64,000 bases of DNA from Rhizophagus clarus (taxonomy: Eukaryota > Glomeromycota > Glomeromycetes > Glomerales > Glomeraceae). Each line of letters begins with the position of its first letter. The first letter of the stretch is position 1. The position numbers and the translations under genes are program-made. The notes beneath the pieces were generated by a model. The model was not told the DNA's origin. It searched no databases and saw nothing but the letters and a program-made list of their open reading frames with translations. The stretch lies in assembly GCA_015698045.1 (NCBI GenBank), contig BLAL01000075.1:496001-560000 (forward strand), given 5' to 3'. Below, piece after piece: positions 23,659 to 35,199 of this stretch.

Positions 23659-24891
23659 TTATTCTTCTTGCCTCTTTTCCTCTTGTCTCTTGTATCCGTA
23701 TGGTTCGGCGTCACGCTTTTCCTCTTGTCTCTTGTATCCGTATGGTTCGGCGTCACGCTTTTCCTCTTGTCTCTTGTATCCGTATGGTTCGGCGTCACGC
23801 TTTTCCTCTTGTCTCTTGTATCCGTATGGTTCGGCGTCACGTTTTTCCTCTTGTCTCTTGTATCCGTATGGTTCGGCGTCACGTTTTTCCTCTTGTCTCT
23901 TGTATCCGTATGGTTCGGCGTCACGTTTTTCCTCTTGTCTCTTGTATCCGTATGGTTCGGCGTCACGTTTTTCCTCTTGTCTCTTGTATCCGTATGGTTC
24001 GGCGTCACGTTTTTCCTCTTGTCTCTTGTATCCGTATGGTTCGGCGTCACGCTTTTCCTCTTGTCTCTTGTATCCGTATGGTTCGGCGTCACGCTTTTCC
24101 TCTTGTCTCTTGTATCCGTATGGTTCGGCGTCACGCTTTTCCTCTTGTCTCTTGTATCCGTATGGTTCGGCGTCACGCTTTTCCTCTTGTCTCTTGTATC
24201 CGTATGGTTCGGCGTCACGCTTTTCCTCTTGTCTCTTGTATCCGTATGGTTCGGCGTCACGCTTTTCCTCTTGTCTCTTGTATCCGTATGGTTCGGCGTC
24301 ACGCTTTTCCTCTTGTCTCTTGTATCCGTATGGTTCGGCGTCACGTTTTTCCTCTTGTCTCTTGTAACCGTATGGTTCGGCGTCACGTTTTTCCTCTTGT
24401 CTCTTGTAACCGTATGGTTCGGCGTCACGCTTGTATCCGTATGGTTCTGCGTCACGCTTGTATCCGTATGGTTCAGCGTCCCGCTTGTATCCGTATGGTT
24501 CAGCGTCCCGCTTGTATCCGTATGGTTCGGCGTCACGTTTGTATCCGTATGGTTCGGCGTCACGTTTGTATCCGTATGGTTCGGCGTCACGTTTGTATCC
24601 GTATGGTTCTGCGTCCCGTTTATAACCGTATGGTTCGGCGTCACGTTTGTAACCGTATGGTTCTGCGTCACGCTTGTAACCGTATGGTTCAGCGTCACGT
24701 TTGTAACCGTATGGTTCGGCGTCACGCTTGTAACCGTACGGCATTGCGCCTGCGCCAATTATGAATTAAAAAAATATTATCATTTTGACAAATTAATAGA
24801 TATTTAAAAGATTTTTTTTAGTAAAGAGAGTCTACTCACTCGTTAAAGCAATAGCGGAGGAGAAAATCAACAATAAATGTTTTAATTGCAT
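23659..24891 (-). CDS. Secreted Kex2-type repeat-peptide precursor, two exons
   Basis: Exon 1 (24891-24840) encodes MQLKHLLLIFSSAIALT. A 90-bp intron (24839-24750, GTGAGT...GCGCAG) splits a serine codon. Exon 2 (24749-23659) continues SAMPYGYKR. The signal peptide is therefore on its own exon. The chain of about 380 residues is otherwise pure repeat. MPYGYKR comes first, then 12 units DAEPYGYKR, then 17 units QEEKRDAEPYGYKR, then QEEKRQEE and a stop. Every unit ends in KR, the cleavage site of the Golgi protease Kex2, so up to 29 copies of a DAEPYGY peptide could be released, with QEE spacers. This is the plan of fungal pheromone precursors and Kex2-processed repeat proteins. X-Ala and X-Pro pairs (DA, EP) would also suit a Ste13-like dipeptidase. 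Other long ORFs here are shadows of the repeat. Receptor or role unknown. Confidence 0.92.
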
Positions 24892-25400
24892 GATTTTAAT
24901 TTTTTCGTGTGTTATAATACAATTGTGCTATAATACAAATTTTAATTCGTTTTTTTTTTTTTTTGTTAATTTGTTTAAAGAAATTTCTCTCCTCTTTCTC
25001 AAAGCGTTTATATAAGAAATTCTTTCATAGTAACTCATATTTCAAATTACTTCATGAACTAATATCAATGTAAAGGAGGCGTACAAGAATATTTTTGCCA
25101 CGTTTTTTTACATTGCATCATGTTAAAAACTAAAATTAGATTGAACAGTGCCACTTCGAATTATAAAATTTTTTTTTTTTTTTAAGAAAAAGGAAAAAGA
25201 AAAGATAACAAAATCATCATTTACTGTTTACGTGGTTAGTGAAAATTCTTAACACAATTTTTTATGTAACGTGGCTTAATGTGCGCAGAAAAAAGTATGA
25301 GTCACAAAAAATTTAAAGTTGTGGCTTTTATTGGAAAAGGCTTTGAAAGAATGAGCCATTTAAGAATTAAAAAATTAAATCGATAGAGTATATTTTTCGA
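24892..25400 (-). promoter_or_regulatory. Upstream region of the repeat-peptide gene
   Basis: It contains TTCGTGTGTTATAATAC just before the start codon, a T run, GTTTATATAAG near 25006, and the block GAGGCGTACAAGAATATTTT then GCCACG (25076-25108). Most blocks recur at 22.85-23.45 kb. The GTACAAGARTATTTTTGCCACG block also recurs at about 26592-26625, so this sequence has been copied at least twice nearby. Confidence 0.4.
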
Positions 25401-28400
25401 ATTTAGAATGTTTAGATAGATTATAGATTATGAACAAAAAAGAGTAGATTGTATTAAACCATATTTTGTCCCACCAAAAATTTTGGGAAGAGGTAATTGG
25501 AGTTATGATGATAGGTTTATTTATGTATGGCTACATATCGAACGTTACCTATGACAGCAGTATTTGATGAATGTAATTGATGTTGACTTTTTATTTTAAA
25601 AGATGAAACATATTTTTTATGAATAATTGAGATGATTAATATTATATAGTTATCCGATAGAAAAAAAACATTTTATTATAGATAAATGATAAGCCCACTA
25701 TCGTGGCTTATTTTCAGCCAATCATTTACCTGTAATAAGTGGGATATCATTTTTTTTTTTTATGACATTAATGCTCTATTAAAGAAATTATTCTCTTCTT
25801 AACAGTTAACGACAGAACTAATAACTAACTGTTTTATTAATTATATAATCCTCTATACAAAATCGACAATCATATTATAAGTCATACGGAGAATCGGAGA
25901 TTTCGTATAATACGTAATACGTAACAAAGTAATAATTATATTCGATTCGATTAAATACACTATGTAAAATACATTAATTCAAAAATATATGTTATTAAAA
26001 TTTTTTTAAATAATGGTAATTTTAGATTTAAAAAATCACTAATGAAATAAGGATATATTCAATTTTCAACAAAGCGTAAAGCTACAAGAGAGATTCATGT
26101 TAGTATATGAACACAAATATTATGATCGTGAATACAACAAATACAGTAGTTATTATAATTCGTCTTTCTATAATAGTTCGTATCATCATTGATTACATTT
26201 TTAACTTGTAATTTTTATTATATAAAATATAAACTAATTAAAATTTCTATTTGCACTGGACACAATTCACGTGAATTTTTGTGCATAATAAAGGTGCCGG
26301 GGAAGGAGGACTTGGCCACGTTAAAATTTATAACAAACCACTTTGGGTTAACAAATTATTAATATTACAGTGAAACCGATATATCAAGATGGATTCTTGT
26401 TAAATTTATGTTTATTTAAAGGCTAAGAATTTTACGCCTCCGAAAATATTGAGGTCCTGCGTCCACGTCACGTTTCTAATAGATGTCGTATCTGCGTCGT
26501 GATTTTGTGTGTATGGATATTTGTAGTTCGTGAATTTATTTAAGCTCCTCACGTTTTCTTTTCTATAGTGTCATATGAAAGCGAAGTAAATGAGGTGTAC
26601 AAGAGTATTTTTGCCACGTTTTTATACATTGCGCCACAATTAGACCATGTGGTGTCGCGTGTGTAATTTCGTACGATCTAAAGAAATTATATTTTGAGTT
26701 ATAATTCACAGCCACCTTAATTGGAATTAACATATCGTAGTTAATGCTAAGCCACTCTAGTTAAAAAATCGTTCAAAATAATGTATTAGAAAAGCCATTC
26801 TAGACTAGACTTCTTTCAATATTCACCTTTGAAATATCTTTGTAAATAAGAAACTACAGAATGAAAAAAAAAAATTAGTTAGAACAAACCTTTTTTTTTT
26901 TAAAAAAAAAAAAGAAAGGAAAAAAAAACGTTCTACTATAACTATTTATACAACTCATAATAATATTGAGTATCTTAAGCTATTATTTCTGTCTTAACGG
27001 AACAGTAATCCCGCCCCCGCTTTTTTAAAAAAAGATTTCAAACAAAACAGTGATGACTAATTGAGTGACAAATAGGATTTTTACTAGTCCCCTGACGGCT
27101 TGACTCCCCTCAGATACTTGGAAAGAGACATGCGTGACGAATAATATCTATTTTTAGAAGCGAATTCACGGTTTTAACCGAGCTGTAAAACTGAACACAA
27201 AGCTGAATCAATGTTATAAATTTCTATCAAGTATGAAATAATTTCATTTATTTTAAAATATTTTTATAGATTTACAAGACATATTCAAAATATGCAACAA
27301 TTTTTTTCTGTTCTCGGTCTATTTTACCCCTAATACAGTCGTCATCCTGCACAGTAAATTGATTTGTACCAGGCAATTCCACGCAGTATAGCTTTAATCC
27401 CTAACTTCGTTATTAAGTTATTCGTCAAGCTCCTAACGGTCATGAGATGAAGTGATATATCAGGTGATTACAAGTCAGTTTCGGGTAACGAAAATAACGC
27501 AAAATAAACAAATCTGAACTTATTTTTTTCGTACTAGAGATCATGAGTCAGTCATATGACGAGTATAACTTATCAGGATTGCGACGAGATCTGGATAATT
27601 ACAAGGAAATATAGAAAATGATGAAATACATTTTGTTATTGTTAATAAGAGACTATGCCGAATGTTGAGTAAAAAAATGAATTTCAAAATAATTTTTAAA
27701 AATGATTATAAAGTATGATTTAAATCTTGAATTTTCATAATCCGAACGGAATAACAGTTGAGTGATGAGGGTTTATAATAAATAAATCATAGTAAAGGAG
27801 GTATTCAAGAATCAAACTTGATTCCTTTAAATGTTTTTCTCTATTTAATTTTTAGAAATAATGTTATGAAACAAATGTTCTATAATAAAGGAAGCTATAA
27901 TGTTTTAGTTTATAGCTCCCGATAGAACTGCGTTTAATATACCATAATTACTTACACGTTTTCCGTTTTTAATACTTGAAAAAGAAATTTTTCATCAGGA
28001 TTTCAACGGTTTCGTTATTTTTCCAGATGGACTACGATATACCGAGAATACAATGTTTTGGAAGTAAATAATATGATATTTCCTTCATTCTTTTCTCCCT
28101 CACTCCTTCTTATATTCTATATCTTTCTCGTCTCTATCTTTCCTATATTATAACTATGGAAATATCAATGTCTTCTTGTATGATATACAAATGATTAATA
28201 GGTATTGAGAGAGAAATCAGAGAATTCCCGAAAATAAACAATTGAAGTTGTATTAATATCAAAGATAATTAATCGATAACTCATGGAGAGTTGTTTAATT
28301 AATGGACTAAAAAATTTAAGTAAATGTACTTGTATCATCTTTCGGGCTACAAATTATTTACTATAAATGAACATCGAATAAGATGCGTTTTTTGAGTTGT

Positions 28401-28980
28401 GCCAAAACTTAAATTTATGTCCGAAACTCGAATCAAACAGGTTAACTATCTTTGAATATCCTTAATCTGTTATGTTTGGAAGACAGTCACATGACGCAAT
28501 GGAACGACAACTGTATAGTGTCCTCTTAACCAGGAGAATCTACTAATACTAGTAGTATTGAGTTTCCAAGATATACTGTACCAAGTAATCTGCGCATCAG
28601 CACGGCGCGGTGAAACTACTTTCAAGGCGTACTAACTATCCATTTCGGACAAAGCTAACTAAAGAAAAGCACCTGATGCCGCACCATATCACGTACCTTT
28701 GAAACATTAGTTAGATTATCATTGTCATATCTTCCCAAAAATAATATCATACTTTTAAACTCATCACATGAAAATCATTTTAATTTAATTCTGTGAGAAA
28801 GTTTTTATAATTTTGTTGATTTCACTTTTGGAAAATAAATGGTTTAAAGTCAAAGCCCAAAAAACGCCAGAACGACAAAATATTTTGACGTCTATTCCCT
28901 TTTTTCGACAATTTCATCATTAATGATGGCGAATACGGGAATGTTTACGCCGATTATAACCCTAAATTGTTTTGGCTTAT
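25401..28980. other. Intergenic spacer
   Basis: No gene supported on either strand. Holds the repeat-block copy at 26592-26633 and TGAGGTCCTGCGTC at 26450-26463. 28440-28700 is less AT-rich but shows no reading frame that I can support. Confidence 0.45.
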
Positions 28981-28992
28981 GAATGTTTTGTT

Positions 28993-29000
28993 TATAAATA
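28993..29000 (+). promoter_or_regulatory. TATA-like box of the zinc-finger gene
   Basis: TATAAATA lies about 105 bp before the ATG at 29103, on the coding strand, in a plausible core-promoter position. Confidence 0.4.
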
Positions 29001-29033
29001 TAGATATAAACCACCAGTCTCGTTTTTTCGGTA

Positions 29034-29056
29034 TTAGACACAGTTTCTGTGTCTAA
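29034..29056 (+). promoter_or_regulatory. Perfect 10-bp hairpin in presumed 5' UTR
   Basis: TTAGACACAG, loop TTT, CTGTGTCTAA: a perfect inverted repeat 47 bp upstream of the zinc-finger gene's ATG. It could be a transcription-factor palindrome or an RNA hairpin in the leader. Confidence 0.5.
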
Positions 29057-29102
29057 ACAAATATTTCATTACACTCTTTTTATTTATTATCACTCTTCCG
29101 TT

Positions 29103-31248
29103 ATGGGACAAATATTATCATCATCAAAATCTGGAAATGAGACGGTATATTAAAATATTTTTTTAAAAAAATAATCTTCAGTTTGTTTTAATAAAGTAAC
29201 CACAAATTCGCTTTAATAGACCTCTCGAAAGAAGGAAACATCTCTTCCCAGTCGTGTATCTAGCCAGTACAGTTTTGACGTATGTATATAACTATACCGT
29301 ATGCTTTTAAAATCTTTGTTGGTAACCGACTTCATGATTATTTTCAATAGTCTCCCCAGTGGAAGAATGTAAGTACGTTCTCTACCTCCCAAAGCTCCTA
29401 CGATACTGAATGGTTGCGGAGGAAAATCATACAACAGGAAGTGGAAAGACTTAAACAAGCTAGACAAGCTAGAGAAGCTAGACAAGCTAGAGAAGCTAGA
29501 GAAGCTAGAGAGCAGGAAGCTGAAAGGCTTAGACAAGCTAGACAAGCCAGACAAGCCAGAGAACAGGAAATGGAAAAGCTTAAACAAGCTAGACAAGCCA
29601 AAGAAGCCAGAGAACGGGAAGCTATAAAACTTTACTTAGCCAAACAACAGGAAAAGGTAAACAATATCCGCGACAAAATCCCCTAAAGTAATTTGATATG
29701 CATTATAGTCGTGGTGACTGAAAACATTTTCTGTTTTGGTTGTTTTATAGGTTTCTCAAATAAGTAAAAGTACGACATCATCTGAAAGGAAATTGGTATG
29801 TTTATTATATAGAAATGAAAGTTTTAAATCCTGACTGAAATAAATCTTGATCGTCTCGTAGACTTCCGGAACAAAGGATAATAATACAACCCATGTCCCA
29901 TATAAAGTCGTAACAATCTCTGGGATAAAGACGGTATAAAATTAATATTTGTTTTGAAGCTTTAATTTTAGTCATTATAACCGAAACAAAATTTTATTGT
30001 TTCTGCAGGCTTCTGGCGTTACCTCCGGAGTGACCCCTGGATCGAAGGTTAATACTATCTCTCTTTCCCATAGTCCGTCAGTAGAGAAAAAGGAAACGGT
30101 ATATTCAATTTATTGTAACTGTATCATAAGCCTTCCGCTATTCCCAACATATGATATAATGAAAACATCTTTTAATCATACTATAGAAGTCTCCCGGAAT
30201 AAAAAATCCAACTTCTTCCGATCTTTACAATATCTCATCAAAATCTGAAGAAAACACGGTATGATACGATTATTCATTTCAATTTTGTTAGGACATTCTT
30301 TTTGAAATCATAATAACCGAAAAAAATCTTTGGCTTTGTTTTTGTAGACTTCCTTGAGTAAGGAAGATCGTGAAAATATTAAAAGGGTAAATCATATTAC
30401 GGCATTTTTATTCTCTCTTTTTTTTTTTTTTTTATGATTCCAATAAAATTTTTCTTATATTTTTTGTTTACATTTATTCTCATAGATTAACGAAATTGTC
30501 AGAAATATACTAGCCCGTAACAAAAATTACGTGGTATACGGTAATTGGTCATGTCCACATTGGCCAATTTCATGTAACAATGAATACGAATGGCAATGTA
30601 AATATTCTTTGGAATCTCTCCGAAGGTATCTAAAGTTAAATCAAAAAGACAAGAAAGAATTTTTTATGAGTAAATGCAAGGAATGCGATAAAAAAAGTCT
30701 GATCACGAGTTTCTTCCTATACGATCAGCAACCAAATGTTACAAATGTAAGTAAAGAAAATTGATTTAAAAAATCCACTTTTATTTTAGAAAATTTAATC
30801 TATATATTTTGTTTAAAATTTATCTCAATAGAAAATGCCCAATGTTGAGATCGTCTGTCGCTTAGAATGGAATAATCATTACAGAGTGTTCGCCGAATGG
30901 AAATGCAATCGTCCTCAACATCCTCAACACAAATGGAAAAGCTCCTATACTTGGATATCCCTCCGAAATTATATAGAAAAATCCTCATTGAAAAAGGGAG
31001 ATTATTACGTTCAAAAATGCCATGATTGTAGGGAGGGATGCAAAGCATGCAAAAATAAACCTAAGGAAAAGAGAGGATGCGAAAAATGCGACCATGATAC
31101 CGTTATCTTGAGTCACAGTCAGTTATTACAATCACCAGGTGGTAAACCTCATAAAAGATGGTTATGCGCGAAATGCAAGGGAGGGTCAATCTGTCGATCC
31201 GACAACAACTACCGAATTCCACGAAAGCGCAATATTGAATTATTTTAA
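29103..31248 (+). CDS. 3CxxC-type zinc-finger protein with coiled-coil linker, ten exons
   Basis: Exons, all joining in phase 0: 29103-29144, 29220-29279, 29351-29656, 29751-29795, 29862-29933, 30009-30098, 30187-30258, 30348-30386, 30486-30746, 30832-31248. Together they give 467 residues with consensus GT/AG ends. The N-terminus MGQILSSS could be myristoylated. Residues 35-136 hold an Arg/Ala/Gln-rich helical repeat (QARQAREA, REQEAERL, REQEMEKL). Then come short Ser/Thr-rich exons. The last two exons hold two zinc-binding modules. The first is GNWSCPHWP, CNNEYEWQCKYSLESL and CKECDKK. The second is AEWKC, HKWKSSYTWISL, QKCHDC, CEKCDHD and RWLCAKCKGG. The W-S-x-x-W-I-S-L core with CxxC pairs resembles the zf-3CxxC domain of receptor-transporting proteins and fungal relatives. 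Role unknown. Gene structure is firm, domain name moderately so. Confidence 0.8.
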
Positions 31249-32979
31249 AACAGACCGATCCCAATCTAAATTTTTTTTTGGTGAAAATAATTTCATGATT
31301 CAAGATAATAACTCGCAACTTTAAAAACCTTTGGATGTCATATTTATGAAATTCACATTTAAATTGGTACATAAATGATTGTCAAATTAATATAAATTTT
31401 GGAGGTATCATTTACCAAATCAGAAAAAAAAAGAAAAAAAAAAGATTAAAAGAAAAAAAGAAAAAAAAAATTTTTTTCTATTTTTATTAAATATATCAAT
31501 AGTGAACTTATTGCCCAGTCTTATTCGAGCGCAACATCTCAAATTCCTGATTGAAAGGAATCTCAACATGTTCAACATTATTTTCAGTATTGATGATGAT
31601 GACAATTCAAAGAGGTTCCACAGAGATTTATTAAATATTTTGTATAAATATATGAAATAACATTAACATGATAAGTCATTTCTCGATCAAATTAAATTAC
31701 AATATACTGAAATATCAAAAATTTAAAAATTTTATTGTCATCGTATGAATTCGTATGATCATATCCATAATCCTTGCCTCTAGCCTTTGCGAGTAATTAT
31801 TGTCACGTGATATTTTCAGATCGCATTACAAAAATCGTTTTTTTACTTTTTTATCTTCCAAACAAGGTACTGTACTTAATCGAATTGTAATGATTACCAC
31901 TTGTTAGTCGATTTTGGTCGATCTTGCTTGCTTAAGAATTAAGAATTTTTAACCAATTAATCGAACAATGGTCGAGTCAATTCCCTATACCGAATCGACC
32001 AATTGAATCTTACCACTAATAATTTTTTGTATTACTGTTGTTATAATACGGGTATAGCAAATGAAGGCTGTGTACTGAATAATAATGGCGTGAAAATGGG
32101 TAGAAAAGAATAGCCATAGTGAAATTGAGTGTTTGAATCATTCAACCAAGAAATGTCTTTAGTCACGAAAGAATACAGTATGTTTCCTCTTTATAACACG
32201 AAATAAAATGATATAACTGAGAACAGTGCATAGTCACAAAGACTGTAATGCCAAATATGCTTTCTTAAAGATTTCAGCAAGAAGGATTCTAGTTTAGACT
32301 TAGTAAAAATTATGAAGTTAGAAACATCCGCCGAACCCTGCACTCTTTCTCTGTAAAAAAAAAAAATGCCATATACTGATTGTTAATAACGAGAACTACT
32401 AACAGATAACATGTAATGTTAATTCCAAAAAAAAAAACCTTTATCATTAGTTAGTAGTCAAGCATTATTTTTTCTTATATATGAATTTACCCAGTAAAAA
32501 CGTTAAAATGTCAACTTCTATGGATAACTATAAAAAAAAAATTTTTGACATTAATAAAATTAAGTTACACAATATAAATAGCTGCATATTAGGTGACTGC
32601 CACCATAATTACAAATCGTAATGTAGTATTAACTCTCAAAAATCAATTAAGCCAAACTTTATTAAAAACCATTTTAGAAGTATAATTTTTTTTTTAAAAA
32701 AAAAAAAAAAAAAAAAAATTAAAACATTGAAATAAACGCGTTTTTAGTTTATATTTAAGAAATAATAACATGATTCGTAACCAGAAAGTAACGTTCTACT
32801 GGAAATAAGTTAATATAATAACCTACAATATTAAATCAGCACATTATTCAGCATATATATGCTGATCAAATCATGCTGTTCTACAAAAGCAACACAGAAC
32901 AACACGTTAAAATACTAGTGTTGATCAATATGTAGAAAACCATGTTTAGTAGATTAAAACATATAACAACACTTATTTA
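31249..32979. other. Intergenic spacer
   Basis: A/T-rich with purine run 31422-31470. A perfect palindrome TCAGCATATATATGCTGA lies at 32848-32865. No gene seen. Confidence 0.4.
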
Positions 32980-33534
32980 CAGTGGATGAAAAAAGTCTTT
33001 GGAAAAACATTTCCATTTATTGTGCAACGAGTAAATGTTTGTAACATGTGAAAATTTACGGATATACCCCTTGTGATGTGAAAAATTAGATATCAAAAGT
33101 ATATTAGCAACAGACTACATGTTATCTGTCTATTAAAATATAAGTTGCCCAAAAAATCATCGGAAAAAAATGAGTTAACTAATTGAGCAACTTTAAAAAG
33201 CGGTTTCATGGTAAATATCCAGCCAAATTTGATAATTTTTTTTTATTTTGTTTGTTGAATCATAAAGCATAACTGTTAAAATTTTATGGCACATTAATGA
33301 TAAAATTAAAGTTAAATTTGAAAAACTTAAAAAATCATGAAATTTTCGATTAATGTAATTTAAAGACACTATAACACAAATTTTTATTAAGAAATTACAC
33401 ATTGTGTATTAAGACAAAATATTTTTCAGACCTGTTTCCATATAAAACTTATATATTTTTAATGAGTTATAAGTCAATTATCGGCTAGATATTGACTGGA
33501 AAAATTATTCTGAAGACTTTTTTCATCCACACTG
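32980..33534. mobile_element. 555-bp Tc1/mariner-type MITE
   Basis: Ends CAGTGGATGAAAAAAGTCTT (left) and, read inward, CAGTGTGGATGAAAAAAGTC (right). TA flanks both sides (32978-32979 and 33535-33536). CAGTG tips with a TA duplication are the mark of Tc1/mariner elements. No transposase inside; the 69-codon minus-strand ORF shows no recognisable similarity. Confidence 0.8.
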
Positions 33535-33748
33535 TATATATCTAATATATTAACGCATATTTTTACTATATATTATACATTTTAATTGGTACATTTGAAG
33601 CTATAAAGATACATGCCCTCACACCAACTCATCCCGCCAACTCTACCATCATTACCACCAGAATCACCTGCCCATTTCCACTACTGCTACCTTTTCCTTC
33701 TAACCCTCCTGATTTAAGTATCTTTAGAAATTCTTTTAAATAGGTAAA

Positions 33749-33997
33749 ACGAAAAGTTGTAAAGTATAGGGGAGGTGTTGAGTAGAGTATAGCCACATCA
33801 CATATGATCATGTGATGTGACACATCTATCAGCATGACATATACTCAAGTGATAAATAAACAAACTGGTCTAGGCCTTTCTATATATGGTATATTTACTA
33901 TGTAAATCATTCATGCATATTATTCATTACCTGCGTATAGTGTTACATGGGAGTCATACTCTACTCAACACCTTCTTCATACTCTACAACTTTTCGT
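33749..33997. mobile_element. 249-bp foldback/MITE
   Basis: Inverted arms of about 45 bp: ACGAAAAGTTGTAAAGTAT...GGTGTTGAGTAGAGTAT on the left, with the complement on the right. A central hairpin CACATCACAT/ATGTGATGTG sits inside the left half. No clear target duplication, so the superfamily is open. Confidence 0.6.
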
Positions 33998-33999
33998 AT

Positions 34000-34801
34000 C
34001 ACTCTTTTAAATTGCCCTTTCTGATCAGACTCTTCTGAAAAAAGAAAAATATGAAATATTAGCAAATATTTCATTTAAATAAAATAATTAAATTAAAAAA
34101 AAAAAATACCAATCCTTTAAAACTTACAAAAATAAATTAAAAAAGAAACGTTATTCAACATTTCTTCTATTAAAGAAAAAAAAATTACAAGTTTCGTGAT
34201 GAAACTTATTGTTTTTTACTCTTAACTTGTTAAATAACATTTATGTCAAAAAAAAAGTTATGTAGGATATGCAACGAAACTCATCACTTCAGCATCCAAA
34301 ACTGATCTATTTAAAAAAAAATAAGAAATGTTAACAAACATTTCATTAAAAAAAAAGAATTAAAAAAAAATAACTAAAAAAAAATTCCTTACCGATTTTA
34401 TGTGTTCAGATCACAAAAAATTTGACTAAAGGAAAAAAAGTAAAATAACAAAACATTAGTAAGTTTCATTAAAAGAAATGATCTATAGGAAAGAAAAAAA
34501 GCACATTTTTCAAAATTTTCTCCATGTTTCAAAGTTCTACAAATAAATAAATAAATAAATAAAATGTTAGATTTGTTTTTTGGACAAAGTTTTTGGGACA
34601 TTTCAAAAACTTGCCTGATATTATCCAAATAAAGCTGGATTGGTAAGTGATTATTTTTATATTATAGATATAATTGTCGCAATATTTCGTGGTCTAACTG
34701 TTGATTTCGTTACAGAATATTTAAAGTATTCAAGTAAAAAGTGAATTAGCTTTTGTAGATTAACGAATAAAAAAATTATTTCAATAATGATTGATATTAC
34801 C
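34000..34801 (-). repeat. Exon/intron-like tandem array, left remnant
   Basis: On the minus strand, short blocks alternate with 80-100 bp stretches that begin GTAAG/GTAAA and end in a T run plus AG (for example around 34390, 34130 and 34040). A-rich words such as AAATGTTAACAAACATTTCAT recur. Similar sequence resumes at 63.5-64 kb beyond the other end of the 28.6-kb element, so the element seems to have split an older repeat. Confidence 0.45.
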
Positions 34802-35199
34802 TTAGGGCAGTGACATATATTAGCTAATATTTTAGAGGGTAGGAGTAAGCAAAAATCTTAGGTTACACAATTTTGAAAAAATATAATTAGTTACATGTGA
34901 CTAAGATATCATACCTGAGGGTGAAAGAATAATATAGATCAAATGGAGTCAAATCGATTACCAATCAGTCATATGACTGATTGGTAACCAATTGGTTACC
35001 TATTGATGACTGATTCTTTCAATCAGTCATCAATTAGGTATAAATTTCAAATCAATTATTAACCGGTCATATGACTGATTGATGACTGATTGATGTATGA
35101 TTGAATTTACCAGTTATTAATAGGTCACATATCAGATTGATGACTGATTGGTTGCTAATTGGCTTATTATATATTAGCAGATTTTTAGATTTTTTCAAC

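Noticed and set aside
23610-24807. Long plus-strand ORFs and the two other minus-strand frames over the peptide repeat
   Set aside because: A 42-bp repeat without stops keeps all frames open. Only the minus frame joined to the signal-peptide exon makes sense.
29213-29601. Minus-strand ORFs opposite the zinc-finger gene
   Set aside because: Shadow of the Arg/Ala/Gln coiled-coil exon.
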